Source: Pseudomonas sp. AB6
GTDB lineage: Bacteria; Pseudomonadota; Gammaproteobacteria; Pseudomonadales; Pseudomonadaceae
Assembly: GCF_034314105.1 (NCBI RefSeq)
Contig: NZ_JAVIWJ010000001.1
Coordinates: 560,501 to 624,500, forward strand
Length of the DNA stretch: 64,000 nt
Direction of reading: 5' to 3'
The notes under the pieces are model-generated. The model did not search any database. It was not told the origin of the DNA and saw nothing but the letters and a program-made list of their open reading frames with translations. Shown here piece after piece: positions 9,421-18,657 of the stretch. The position numbers and the translations under genes are program-made. The stretch's first letter is position 1. The number at the start of each line of letters is the position of its first letter.

Positions 9421-10182
9421 ATGGTGCTTAGATCTGTTGTACTCGATACCGAAACCACTGGTATGCCCGTTACTGACGGGCATCGGGTGATTGAGATTGG
9501 CTGTGTTGAACTGATCGGCCGACGCCTGACCGGGCGGCACTTTCACGTGTATTTGCAACCGGACCGCGAAAGCGATGAAGGGGCCGTTGGCGTTCACGGT
9601 ATCACCACCGAATTTCTGATTGGTAAGCCGCGCTTCAACGAAGTCGCTGAAGAGTTTTTCGAATTTATCAAGGGTGCTCAGTTGATCATCCACAACGCCG
9701 CGTTCGACGTTGGGTTCATCAATAATGAATTTGCGCTACTAGGTCAGCGAGACAAGGCTGATCTCACTCAGCATTGCACTATTCTCGACACGCTAGCGAT
9801 GGCCCGTGAACGCCATCCTGGCCAACGTAATAGCCTTGATGCGTTGTGCAAGCGATACGGCGTAGATAATTCGGGCCGAGAATTACATGGCGCTTTGCTC
9901 GATGCCGAGATTCTGGCGGACGTTTACCTGACGATGACCGGCGGTCAGACCAGCTTGTCCCTTGCGGGCAACGCAACTGACGGCAATGGTTCAGGCGAAG
10001 GGTCTGGCAATACCGCCACAGAGATCCGTCGCTTGCCCAGTGATCGACGGCCTTCGCGCGTGATTCTGGCCAGCGACAGCGATATCGCTGAGCACGATAT
10101 ACGAATGGCTGCCATTGCTAAGTCTGCCGGAGCGCCCGCGCTATGGGTTCAATTGCTTGAGGCGCAAGCGACGATTCATTAG
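9421..10182 (+). CDS. dnaQ: DNA polymerase III subunit epsilon (3'-5' proofreading exonuclease)
   Basis: Proofreading subunit of the replicative DNA polymerase III core. The DEDDh exonuclease site is complete: Asp9 and Glu11 in VVLDTETTG, Asp96 in IIHNAAFDVGF, and His156 with Asp161 in RELHGALLDAEILADVY. The C-terminal tail (about residues 175-253) follows a Gly/Ser/Asn-rich linker, GNATDGNGSGEGSGNT, and is the part that in E. coli binds the alpha subunit. At 253 residues the length is normal. The gene begins 118 bases after the preceding dehydrogenase-like gene, enough for its own promoter. Confidence 0.96.
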   Translation: MVLRSVVLDTETTGMPVTDGHRVIEIGCVELIGRRLTGRHFHVYLQPDRESDEGAVGVHGITTEFLIGKPRFNEVAEEFFEFIKGAQLIIHNAAFDVGFINNEFALLGQRDKADLTQHCTILDTLAMARERHPGQRNSLDALCKRYGVDNSGRELHGALLDAEILADVYLTMTGGQTSLSLAGNATDGNGSGEGSGNTATEIRRLPSDRRPSRVILASDSDIAEHDIRMAAIAKSAGAPALWVQLLEAQATIH

Positions 10183-10215
10183 CCGCAGTTTTTATCAACC
10201 TCAGTCAGAGGTGCA

Positions 10216-10767
10216 ATGACCGAAACTAACCCTGCACTGTCTATTCGCGTTGCGGATGAGTGCTTTGAGGATTACATCCTCAACAGTGAGTTCACCTTTA
10301 CCGTCAGCGGCTACGCGCTTGCTCAGATTGGGCAGCGCGTCGAGCGCTGGGAGGTCGAACCGGTCTCGCCTTACCTCAAGAATTATGGGATAGACGCCCA
10401 AGAGTTCGATTGCTATCGGCATGGCCCTGAAAATACCGTATTGGTGGCTTGGTTAGGGGAGCAGGCAGTTGGCCATATGGTGCTCAGTACTCACTGGAAC
10501 GGTTTTGCTCATGTCGATGAATTGGCAGTCGATGCGTCTGCCCGACGTACTGGCGTCGCCCGGTCGTTGCTTGAAGTCGCGCAATTCTGGAGTCGCAAGC
10601 GTAACTTGCCGGGCATCATGCTTGAAACACAAAACAACAACTTGGCCGCGTGCAAGCTTTATGAGCGTTGCGGATACACAGTGGGCGGAATTGACCACAT
10701 GCTTTACCGTGCCATTGATCCTGACACCCGGGAAACCGCGATTTTCTGGTATTTGATTTTTGAGTAA
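10216..10767 (+). CDS. GNAT acetyltransferase, streptothricin-acetyltransferase (SatA/Sat)-like
   Basis: Predicted acetyl-CoA-dependent N-acetyltransferase of 183 residues. The C-terminal two thirds match, from memory, the block order of plasmid-borne streptothricin acetyltransferases: LSTHWNGFAHVDELAVD, RRTGVARSLLEVAQFW as the acetyl-CoA binding loop, GIMLETQNNNLAACKLYERC, GYTVGGIDHMLY and a terminal ETAIFWYLIF. The SPYLKNY segment also corresponds to SPYRKDY of Sat. It could acetylate the beta-lysine amine of streptothricins, but the natural substrate in this organism is not shown. It follows dnaQ by 33 bases on the same strand. ATG 10216 is preceded by AGAGGTGC, a usable ribosome-binding site. 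Confidence 0.8.
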   Translation: MTETNPALSIRVADECFEDYILNSEFTFTVSGYALAQIGQRVERWEVEPVSPYLKNYGIDAQEFDCYRHGPENTVLVAWLGEQAVGHMVLSTHWNGFAHVDELAVDASARRTGVARSLLEVAQFWSRKRNLPGIMLETQNNNLAACKLYERCGYTVGGIDHMLYRAIDPDTRETAIFWYLIFE

Positions 10768-10920
10768 TCGCAAGGCAATCAAAAACAAAGCCCGGTGTTG
10801 TGGATCACCTGAACTGCCGCTTGGCGTCGTTCCTTATTTTTCCGCATGAAAGCGAAAATGAAAGCAGAGCTTTTAAGCGGCGCGCAGGGAATCAGATCAC
10901 AGCGTAATTGATAACCTGAA

Positions 10921-11130
10921 TCAGGTGCGGGTCATTTTTACTTTGGACTGGAGCAATTCGAAGTCGTCCCCACCCAAGTGGGTAACTCGATCACCAATGG
11001 CCAAACGATATGTTGTGACTGGCTCCTTGCCGCTCGCCGCATCCGGCAGTGATTCCTGGAATTCATGCACCGAATAGACACGGCCTTCCGCGTCCCTTGC
11101 ATGAAATTGTCCAACGAGAACTGAAGCCAT
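10921..11130 (-). CDS. Conserved small hypothetical protein
   Basis: A 69-residue acidic protein without signal peptide or membrane segment. It is rich in short beta-type stretches (VYSVHEFQESL, VTTYRLAIGDRVTHLGGDDFELLQ) and has no motif that I can tie to a function. It looks like the small uncharacterised proteins widely annotated in Pseudomonas, judging from its regular codon use and clean N- and C-terminal ends; this resemblance is from memory. It is transcribed toward the acetyltransferase gene, with a 153-base gap, and divergent from the FMN reductase gene. Confidence 0.65.
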   Translation of the reverse strand: MASVLVGQFHARDAEGRVYSVHEFQESLPDAASGKEPVTTYRLAIGDRVTHLGGDDFELLQSKVKMTRT

Positions 11131-11441
11131 TTGCTTTGTAACCTCTGAGATAACCGCTCAATTGCGCTGACATGCTAACACTGCGCGAAGACAGTCTACG
11201 CCCGCTTGTAAGGTAAGTCTGAAAGAACAAGCTCAGTGACTGCCTACTTGTCGATCAGACCGTCATTTGATCAGCGAGTTTTCTAAATCGAAAAAAATAG
11301 TCAGGGGATTAATTACTGCATCAAAAGACGTTTTTGCAGGGATATTCTGCGCGGTGTCGCAGCGCTCGGCATTGAAAACCAGACGAAGTGTGCTGCGTCA
11401 TCTATAACTGAACCACCTCTAACCGATATGTGGAGATTTCC
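11131..11441. other. Divergent intergenic region
   Basis: A 311-base region between the starts of the small hypothetical gene and the FMN reductase gene. It must hold both promoters. It is more AT-rich than the flanking genes around 11270-11340. I see no convincing operator, small ORF or RNA gene in it. Confidence 0.5.
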
Positions 11442-12005
11442 ATGAGCCCGGTCTACAAAATTGCAGTCCTCGTGGGCAGCCTGAGAAGAGACTCGATCAA
11501 CCGTAAGGTCGCACTTGCGCTGACCGAGTTGGCGCCGCAAGGCCTTGAACTGAAGATCATCGAGATAGGAAACTTGCCTTTATATAACGAAGACATCGAT
11601 GCAGGTGATCCCCCGGCTGCTTATGTGACGTTTCGCCAGCAACTAATGGCGGCAGATGGGTTTCTGTTCGTAACCCCAGAATACAATCGCTCCGTGCCGG
11701 GAGTTTTGAAGAACGCCATTGACGTGGGCTCGCGTCCGTATGGCCAAAGCGCTTGGGGGGGCGCCAAACCCGGCGCGGTTGTTAGTGCGTCGCCGGGTGG
11801 TATTGGTGGATTCGGCGCCAATCATCATTTGCGTCAGTCACTGGTGTTCCTCAACGTACCGTGTATGCAGCAACCAGAAGCGTATTTGGGCAATGCCGGC
11901 AGCTTTTTCAACGAAGCGGGCACGTTGTCTGAAAATATCAAACCCTTCCTGCAAACCTTTATCGACGCATTTGCAGCCTGGGTAGTGGTGCATAAAAAGA
12001 TGTGA
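11442..12005 (+). CDS. NADPH-dependent FMN reductase (chromate/quinone reductase family)
   Basis: Flavodoxin-like cytosolic reductase, 187 residues, that transfers electrons from NAD(P)H through FMN to quinones, azo compounds or chromate in characterised relatives such as ChrR. The FMN phosphate-binding loop GSLRRDSINRK lies at the N-terminus, and the second flavin-binding block TPEYNRSVPGVLKNAIDVGSRP and the glycine-rich SASPGGIGGFGANHHLR follow in order. The start at 11442 is chosen over an upstream in-frame ATG at 11430 because GTGGAG is placed seven bases before it and the flavodoxin strand begins directly after it. It stands alone between divergent promoters. The physiological acceptor is not known. 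Confidence 0.88.
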   Translation: MSPVYKIAVLVGSLRRDSINRKVALALTELAPQGLELKIIEIGNLPLYNEDIDAGDPPAAYVTFRQQLMAADGFLFVTPEYNRSVPGVLKNAIDVGSRPYGQSAWGGAKPGAVVSASPGGIGGFGANHHLRQSLVFLNVPCMQQPEAYLGNAGSFFNEAGTLSENIKPFLQTFIDAFAAWVVVHKKM

Positions 12006-12142
12006 TTTTTAACGACTATGAATCGGGCGGTTAGCTTTATGTAACGCAGGTAATAGCGTCAGCCACGGTAAGTTTCTTCTTCACGTCTAGCCGCTTGCGG
12101 GGTCCACTTCCCGAGAAGCGGCGTCCACGAAGGAAGCTTGTC

Positions 12143-15100
12143 ATGTCGTCCCGTTCAATCCTGGCCTCTAACCCCTCAGATTCACGCCCTTACTTTCATA
12201 CCGAATCACTCAAGCAGCGATTCACTCAAGATGTCATGGATGCGCTTGTTGCCGAGCGCATTGATGAGGCCGAGGCCTCATGGTTACTAACGTTAGTGAA
12301 CCCTCGCCCCACGCACCAAGGCTGGAATCCGCCGCGTTTGGACAGCCTGATAAAAACCGGCGGTTTACCCTCCAATCTTGAGCTGGCTGCTGCAGTGCAG
12401 ATCAGCTATCCATCTGGTTACACCATCGTTTATCTGAACACCTTGTTGTATGGCCTAGAGCGATTCGATGATCGCGAGCAACTGCTAGCCACTTTATTAC
12501 AACGTTTCGGTTCGAGAACCGATGAGGTGCCAACCTTTGAAGATGCCGTCATTGAGCGGCCGTTGTTCGAACACAGAATGTTCGAAATCATCGATCACCA
12601 AGTTGAAAAAATCGAAGAGCTCGCCCAGCATTTGGGGCAGTTGCCTTCGCTGCATGCGGCATTGAAGCACGGCTTGCAACAAGCGTTCGTGACGGCAATG
12701 CCCGACATGGTTATTGATCCATCGACCCATCTTTTACAGATAGTGCAGGCCCCCGCGTCGGCGAAATCGGAACAATACATCGCTGGGGAGCAAAACCTCA
12801 TGGCAGCGGTGCTGGATGATTTCTGTGGTGTTCCATTGCTCAATGGCAGCGAGCGACGTTATATCGATTTGGTTGGTAAAACCCTTGATGACGTTCAAGC
12901 ACAACCGTTCCGGCAAGCATTGGTCAATACGATCCAGGGGCTGTCGGCAACGTTCGAAACTCAATTAGGTAAATTTTGGTGGTCGCCCGTTGGTAAGGGC
13001 CAGACGCGTCGTGAATATGTTGCTGACGCTCTGGCGGATGCTTTTCGTCAACAGCTGTATGCGCGCAGGCACGATGCATTTCTAAGCGCTCATGATTTTC
13101 GGCGAATCAGCATGCTCCTTGATCCGCATCTAATACATTGGGGCGATGGCGGACCCATATCAGTCGTAAAGCTTGCGTTTTCAGACGGTAACCAACGACG
13201 TTCAACGCTTGCCGGCGTGTTTGTGCTTGAGTCCGTCGTGCCTTCACTGCCGGAGTTAATTGTGTATTCGGCGGAAAAAGGATTGCGTCGGTTCCGTGAT
13301 CGACTCGAACTCTGGAACCATTTTTCAACCCCCCAGGGGTGTGCTGAGCTGCTGAAGTATCTGCCGTTGCAAGACCATGCCTGGGTCAACGCCAAGCAGC
13401 GTTGGGCGTTGGAATTTGACGTCATTGATAGGGGCGAGCCGTTTTGGGCTTTCGTCGATTCGATCATCTCTCTGCAAAACAGTAATTTATTGTATGCACT
13501 TAAGCAGCCTCGGCTAAACCCCAGCCAAATCGTAGTGATGATCGACGATGCGTTGGACGTTCGTCATCTGATCGATCAGCGTCTGATCCGACTGGGAAGT
13601 CGTGATCGGTGGCATGAGGGACCGGCTACTTTCGATGAAACCTGGCGAACAACGCTATCTTCGCTACCCGCAGCCGCGGCTTCTGATGCAGGGGGGAGTG
13701 AGGCCGTTTCAAGTATGTCGTCATGGATAGAGCTGATACGGCTGCTCGACGACGGTACCGCACGAATGTGGAAAGCGCAGCCCAAGGTTGCAGAGTGTGC
13801 CAGGGCAGTATTGAACAAGCAGTTGGCTGTAATAGGCGAAGGTCATCTGGATGCTGGCAATGTCCAGGTGCAGTTGCTGGAACCGCAGCGGGTGTCGACG
13901 ATGAATACCACCCCGCCGAGCCAGACTAATGTCGACCTTGTTACGTTACTGCTTGAGCGTGCCAGTGGACATCGCCGCGTCGATATTTCCGCCCACAGTC
14001 AGATTCTGATCACGCCGGAAACCTTGGTGCCGCCCGACAACGTTGTTCGGCTGACACCCCAGTTACTCAATTATGTGCTTGATCGCGCCAAGTCACAGCT
14101 TTTACCTGCTCTGACTTATCAGACTCAACAATTCGATGCACAGTACCTTCGCCGCGGTGACCGCGAACTGTTTCCCGCTGGGCTCTCTCGTCATATTTGG
14201 AGTGTCTTGTTACGTACTGAGCTGGATCTGGCCAGGCGTCTGGACACCTCTGATGTAGACGTTTGTGACGCCTTCGAGCAAGCGCTGAACTTTCCCGTGC
14301 GCAGTTTGCGCGGTACGTTCGGGAACGATGCCGTCGAAGTTCACAGCGTGTGGTTGACCTATAAACAGAACGTTCCTGCGGTGCAAATGACCAATGTTTT
14401 CGTGGTGCAACAGCCTCTGCGCACGAACAGTAAGCTGCTGTTCTGGGCACCTTCTCAGGGAATGCGTGTGCTCGACTCTGTTGCAGCACTTAAACTGGCT
14501 TTGATTGCTAGCCTCAGAAGTTGTGAGCAACGTGAGGATTGGCTGGATTTTTTTCCTGAGCTGGAGAAAAGGACTGTTCGCAAACAACTTGAGCTTCCCG
14601 AGGAGGCTCTGCTTTCAATTGATCTGCGTCAGATCGATGGGGATTTTATTACTCACCTGCAAACGGTTGAACTCAATCGCCGAGTTCAAGGCGTGGCGCA
14701 CGCCTTTCAATTTGGTTCGCGGTGCGGGGTCGACGCAAAACTGTTCGGCAACCTCATCGCCGCCGCTCAGGCTGAAGAGTTGACAGGTGTAGCGTATGAA
14801 CTCTTATCGGCGAGAATTCAGAGTGTGTTATTTGGAGCACGTTTGCCCGCCTGGTTAAAAAATGCCTCGGCGCAGGACTTGGATAAGTATGCAGAAGTGC
14901 TAATGGATTTCGCTCAGATCAGTATCTCGGAACATGGCTTTTTATTCGGTATTCCATACCTGAACGGGTTCGCTCGCGAACAAGTCATCAAGCAGTTGCA
15001 GGCCGATTTCCCCGATCAGTCATTCGATCCCAATCTTTTGCAAGTTACCCTCACGCGGTATGTCGGCGCTCCAACGGGTCCGGGTCAGACGCCGTCTTTT

Positions 15101-17428
15101 CTCCCGGCAGCAACGGACACCAAAACTGAAAGTTTGACTGCCTTTGCGTTGAATCATTTTGCATACGTGCAGGGTGCAACGCTGAGCCTAAGTTCCACTC
15201 AAAATGATCAGGCCTCTACACTGTTGACCCCTACTTATCTTAGAACGTTGATACGCACATTAGATGTAGGGGCCAAATTTCAACAATTACTGGCGCAAAA
15301 ACTCGACAGCAGCGGGCTGGATTACCCTATCCGCAAAGCGCTTTTTCTCAAACAGTGGCCTGCGATGATGATCGAATTGGCATTCCAAAAAAAACTAGAG
15401 GGTCCACTCACTTCTCGCGCTTATGACTACATTGAAGCCTTGATGAATATGCCCGATCACCTTGCACAGCAGCCGGTACATGGGGAGGCAATAGCCCTGT
15501 ATCCGTTGCAGCTGATAGCTAAAGCCGGGGCTGTGGTAGATACAATTCCAGGGTTTTATGTCATTGCTCCAAAGGACCCAGCCATAGGGCCGGTCATTCT
15601 CTATTCGGTTTTGAATTCGCAGTTTTGCTTTAAGGAATACGTTGACCGCGACAGTTTGTTAAACGACATCCGAAAATCAAGCAACTTGCAATCACAGGTG
15701 ATGCAGCGTGTTTCAGCTGACGCGCAGGCGCGTTATGGGCATCACAGCTTCAACCTGCCCCCGCTCTGGAGTGTCGAATTTTACGTAGACTTTCCAATGT
15801 TTTCGTTAGGCCCAGTGGCGCTCAACTACGAACCCATACAAGGCAATATTCTGACGTATCTGTTTGAAGACACCGTGGGATTACTCAAGCAAGTTGCAAA
15901 ACAACAGACGGTAACCACAGCACAGGCTGATTGGGAATCGTTCACCTACCTAATGACGCTCGGTGTCGAGCAGATGCTGATTTTCTTACCGGGTGAGCTC
16001 GGTGAGATGATAGCTGCCTGGCAAAGTCTCTTGTTTTTGGAGTCATCGGCGGCCTCGGTTGCGAGTCAAAATTGGGGTCAGGCATTGGGCGAATTCACCG
16101 TTGCCTTGTCGATTTTGGCGCTGACAAAGCAGTCTGTGGCAGAAGCGGCAGAGTTCAAGCGTCCTGTGACTTTTCGGTTAAGCAGGTTGGTTTCTCTGCC
16201 TGAATATTCATGGCAAAACACCCAGTTACCTGCGCAAGTAAAACGACGGTTACAGGCATTCGAAGCGTCGGAGATCGCACTCGGTGATTTGTTGAAGGAT
16301 GAACTGCTCAACGTCTATCAGGCCCCGATGACGCTTAAAAGTTACGCGGCAGTGGCTGGCAAGGTTTACGAGGTACACAGGGACGGAGATGTCTGGCACA
16401 TCATCAAAGGTGACAAAGTTGGTCCAAACCTCCGGCTTAATCAGGACCTGAAATGGGAGCTTAATATCCATTGGGGGCTAAAAGGAGGGGGAGGCAACCT
16501 GACTCGCATAAAGTCTCCCACCGGACTTACGGTCGATCAGGTTAACAGTTTGGTCGATGAGGAGTTTTCCGTACTGGCAACCGGAATGCCTCAGATACGG
16601 CAGTCGTATCGAGAACGCGCGCGACAGATTGGTCGCGCCCATTTACAAGCTAAACGCTACGTTGAAACGTGTTTGGATAATCTGAGCATACCTGGAACTG
16701 GCCTGACGCTGCATCCGAAGACGAATCAAATCCTCACTGTTTTTTTTGGTGTGCAAACACCCAGCGCAGAGCTGGTAGGCGCAATCAAAAAATCGGTGAC
16801 GGGGTTGTTTAATTCAGTGATGGACGCATCGCTAGCCCCTTACTCGTCTCCCCGGTTTGTCATTGGATTGAATCGGATAGGAAATGAAACCACCGTTGCG
16901 TTCACGCTTAAACAAGATCCACTTCTTCGTATCTACCTGAGTGAGCTGTTCTTTCGGCCGCCACTTTATCAACTCAAGACTCCGGTTTTTGGAAGTCCCA
17001 GCTTCGAGTTGACCACTCATTCCCGAGCAGCCACGGTCATCCATGAGCTTTCTCACCTGAGTAACGATACGTTCGATATTGCGTATTTGGAGTCCACGGC
17101 GCCTTTCCTTGACTTGATGGCCGACGACACGCCCACCCTCGTTCAACTCAAGGCGGACGTGGAAGAAATGCAGCAACGTTTCCTTTCGCATCAGACGCCT
17201 ATTATTCAGTTGTTCAAGCATTTTAAAAATGGTCGATGGGAAGACCTCAATGACGACCCAGGGGAGGGCAAAGTGTTCATTTTGGGTGTGACCGGAAAGG
17301 AGAACCTGGTAGAAGCTCGAGTGGAGTTTCTGGCCAACGACGAAATGCGTGGGAAGATTTTGCTGAACAATGCTGACTCGTTGACGCTGTTGATCATGCT
17401 GCTGGGCCGGGACAGTTTTATGCCCTGA
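12143..17428 (+). CDS. Giant toxin-like protein (dermonecrotic-toxin-type, DUF6543-like) with C-terminal HExxH metalloprotease-like motif
   Basis: A 1761-residue protein that resembles, in style and block order, the large dermonecrotic-toxin-domain proteins of pseudomonads; I recognise it from segments such as ESLTAFALNHFAYVQG, LTPTYLRTLIRTLDVGAKF and the pattern of long helical repeats. No signal peptide is seen. A moderately hydrophobic helical stretch lies at about 1270-1330 (EQMLIFLPGELGEMIAAW and FTVALSILAL). Near the C-terminus is HELSH (His1634, Glu1635, His1638) followed by DTFDIAYLE, where Asp1645 could be a third zinc ligand: TxDxxY is the aspzincin (M35) signature, although spacing from the second His is seven residues rather than nine. 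The start at 12143 has AAGGA eight bases upstream; an earlier TTG at 12095 is less likely. The gene stands alone and is followed by a hairpin terminator. Delivery route and target are unknown; no immunity or secretion gene is adjacent. Confidence 0.75.
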   Translation: MSSRSILASNPSDSRPYFHTESLKQRFTQDVMDALVAERIDEAEASWLLTLVNPRPTHQGWNPPRLDSLIKTGGLPSNLELAAAVQISYPSGYTIVYLNTLLYGLERFDDREQLLATLLQRFGSRTDEVPTFEDAVIERPLFEHRMFEIIDHQVEKIEELAQHLGQLPSLHAALKHGLQQAFVTAMPDMVIDPSTHLLQIVQAPASAKSEQYIAGEQNLMAAVLDDFCGVPLLNGSERRYIDLVGKTLDDVQAQPFRQALVNTIQGLSATFETQLGKFWWSPVGKGQTRREYVADALADAFRQQLYARRHDAFLSAHDFRRISMLLDPHLIHWGDGGPISVVKLAFSDGNQRRSTLAGVFVLESVVPSLPELIVYSAEKGLRRFRDRLELWNHFSTPQGCAELLKYLPLQDHAWVNAKQRWALEFDVIDRGEPFWAFVDSIISLQNSNLLYALKQPRLNPSQIVVMIDDALDVRHLIDQRLIRLGSRDRWHEGPATFDETWRTTLSSLPAAAASDAGGSEAVSSMSSWIELIRLLDDGTARMWKAQPKVAECARAVLNKQLAVIGEGHLDAGNVQVQLLEPQRVSTMNTTPPSQTNVDLVTLLLERASGHRRVDISAHSQILITPETLVPPDNVVRLTPQLLNYVLDRAKSQLLPALTYQTQQFDAQYLRRGDRELFPAGLSRHIWSVLLRTELDLARRLDTSDVDVCDAFEQALNFPVRSLRGTFGNDAVEVHSVWLTYKQNVPAVQMTNVFVVQQPLRTNSKLLFWAPSQGMRVLDSVAALKLALIASLRSCEQREDWLDFFPELEKRTVRKQLELPEEALLSIDLRQIDGDFITHLQTVELNRRVQGVAHAFQFGSRCGVDAKLFGNLIAAAQAEELTGVAYELLSARIQSVLFGARLPAWLKNASAQDLDKYAEVLMDFAQISISEHGFLFGIPYLNGFAREQVIKQLQADFPDQSFDPNLLQVTLTRYVGAPTGPGQTPSFLPAATDTKTESLTAFALNHFAYVQGATLSLSSTQNDQASTLLTPTYLRTLIRTLDVGAKFQQLLAQKLDSSGLDYPIRKALFLKQWPAMMIELAFQKKLEGPLTSRAYDYIEALMNMPDHLAQQPVHGEAIALYPLQLIAKAGAVVDTIPGFYVIAPKDPAIGPVILYSVLNSQFCFKEYVDRDSLLNDIRKSSNLQSQVMQRVSADAQARYGHHSFNLPPLWSVEFYVDFPMFSLGPVALNYEPIQGNILTYLFEDTVGLLKQVAKQQTVTTAQADWESFTYLMTLGVEQMLIFLPGELGEMIAAWQSLLFLESSAASVASQNWGQALGEFTVALSILALTKQSVAEAAEFKRPVTFRLSRLVSLPEYSWQNTQLPAQVKRRLQAFEASEIALGDLLKDELLNVYQAPMTLKSYAAVAGKVYEVHRDGDVWHIIKGDKVGPNLRLNQDLKWELNIHWGLKGGGGNLTRIKSPTGLTVDQVNSLVDEEFSVLATGMPQIRQSYRERARQIGRAHLQAKRYVETCLDNLSIPGTGLTLHPKTNQILTVFFGVQTPSAELVGAIKKSVTGLFNSVMDASLAPYSSPRFVIGLNRIGNETTVAFTLKQDPLLRIYLSELFFRPPLYQLKTPVFGSPSFELTTHSRAATVIHELSHLSNDTFDIAYLESTAPFLDLMADDTPTLVQLKADVEEMQQRFLSHQTPIIQLFKHFKNGRWEDLNDDPGEGKVFILGVTGKENLVEARVEFLANDEMRGKILLNNADSLTLLIMLLGRDSFMP

Positions 17429-17466
17429 TGCGCGTGCCTACACCCAGATGAAACCTCGTTGAAACA

Positions 17467-17488
17467 CGAGCCGCTTTTAAGCGGCTCG
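17467..17488. terminator. Bidirectional hairpin between convergent genes
   Basis: Perfect 10-base-pair stem CGAGCCGCTT / AAGCGGCTCG with a TT loop, located between the stop of the toxin-like gene and the stop of the convergent acyl-CoA dehydrogenase gene. It is probably used as a terminator from both sides, although no long T-run follows it. Confidence 0.75.
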
Positions 17489-17501
17489 ACCGTCTGGGAT
17501 C

Positions 17502-18653
17502 TCAGAGGGAGTAGTGACGCAACTCACGGGCAATCACGAGTCGTTGGATTTCGCTGGATCCTTCGTATATCTGCGTAATTCGTGCGTCACGGTAGTAGCG
17601 CTCCACCGGATAATCTTCCAGGTAGCCGTAACCGCCATGGATCTGCACGGCTTTGGAACAGACTTTCTCGGCCATTTCCGAAGCAAACAGTTTGGCTTGG
17701 GACGCTTCTGATAAGCAGGGTTTTCCGGCAGTGCGCAGGCGCGCTGCGTGCAAGATCAGCAAGCGTGACGCGTTCAATTGGGTATGCATATCGGCGAGCA
17801 TATTGGCGATGCTTTGATGCTCGATAATCGGCTTGTCGAATTGCACCCGCTCGCGTGCATAGGCCAATGCGGCTTCAAACGCGGCACGGGCGATGCCCAA
17901 TGCCTGGGCGGCGATGCCAATGCGCCCACCTTCAAGGTTGGACAGGGCAATGCTCAGTCCTTTACCGCGCTCGCCGAGCAAGTTGGCAGCGGGAATCCTG
18001 CAGTCATTCAACGTGACGGCGCAGGTGTCGGACGCGCGAATGCCCATTTTGTGTTCGGTACGATTAACAATAAATCCAGGTGTGTCGGTGGGCACCAGAA
18101 ACGCCGACAGGCCTTTCTTGCCCAACTCCGGGTCAGTCACCGCAAACACAATGGCCAGCTTGGCACGCTTGCCATTGCTGACGAACTGTTTGGCCCCGTT
18201 GATGACCCAGTGGCCCTCGTGCAGTTCGGCGCGGGTGCGCAGGTTATGCGCTTCAGAACCAGCCTGCGGTTCGGTCAGGCAGAAACAACCAATCGCCTGA
18301 CCGCTGGTCAATGCCGGTAACCAAGTCTGTTTTTGGGCCTCAGTGCCGTAGTTGAGCACGGGGCCACATCCCACTGAATTATGGATGCTCATCAATGCGC
18401 CAGTGGCGCCGTCGCCCGCAGAAATTTCCTCTACGGCCAGCGCATAGGCTACGTAATCGAGGTACGTGCCGCCCCATGCTTCGGGAACCACCATTCCCAG
18501 CAAGCCCAATTCACCCATAGTGGCAACCAACTTATCGTCGATCCAGCCGGCTTTCTCCCACGCTTGGGCGTGGGGCGCGATTTCATTGCGGGCAAAGTCG
18601 CGCGCCATGTCGCGAATCATCACTTGCTCTTCGGTCAGCTCAAGATCGTGCAT
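17502..18653 (-). CDS. Acyl-CoA dehydrogenase (probable isobutyryl-CoA dehydrogenase)
   Basis: FAD-dependent cytosolic enzyme, 383 residues, that introduces the alpha-beta double bond in an acyl-CoA. Family blocks are complete: [15 protein letters not shown] in the middle domain, [12 protein letters not shown], and the signature [34 protein letters not shown] with the catalytic base Glu364. Because it is four bases downstream of a 3-hydroxyisobutyryl-CoA hydrolase gene, it is most likely the isobutyryl-CoA dehydrogenase of valine degradation; a short-chain fatty-acid role remains possible. The start has AAGGGGA nine bases upstream, overlapping the end of the hydrolase gene. Confidence 0.9.
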   Translation of the reverse strand: MHDLELTEEQVMIRDMARDFARNEIAPHAQAWEKAGWIDDKLVATMGELGLLGMVVPEAWGGTYLDYVAYALAVEEISAGDGATGALMSIHNSVGCGPVLNYGTEAQKQTWLPALTSGQAIGCFCLTEPQAGSEAHNLRTRAELHEGHWVINGAKQFVSNGKRAKLAIVFAVTDPELGKKGLSAFLVPTDTPGFIVNRTEHKMGIRASDTCAVTLNDCRIPAANLLGERGKGLSIALSNLEGGRIGIAAQALGIARAAFEAALAYARERVQFDKPIIEHQSIANMLADMHTQLNASRLLILHAARLRTAGKPCLSEASQAKLFASEMAEKVCSKAVQIHGGYGYLEDYPVERYYRDARITQIYEGSSEIQRLVIARELRHYSL

Positions 18654-18657
18654 CGCG

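Noticed and set aside
12095..12142. N-terminal extension of the toxin-like protein from TTG 12095
   Set aside because: ATG 12143 has a good ribosome-binding site and the extension is basic, low-complexity and unrelated.
17778..18320. 180-codon plus-strand frame
   Set aside because: Antisense to the acyl-CoA dehydrogenase gene, whose motifs are complete.
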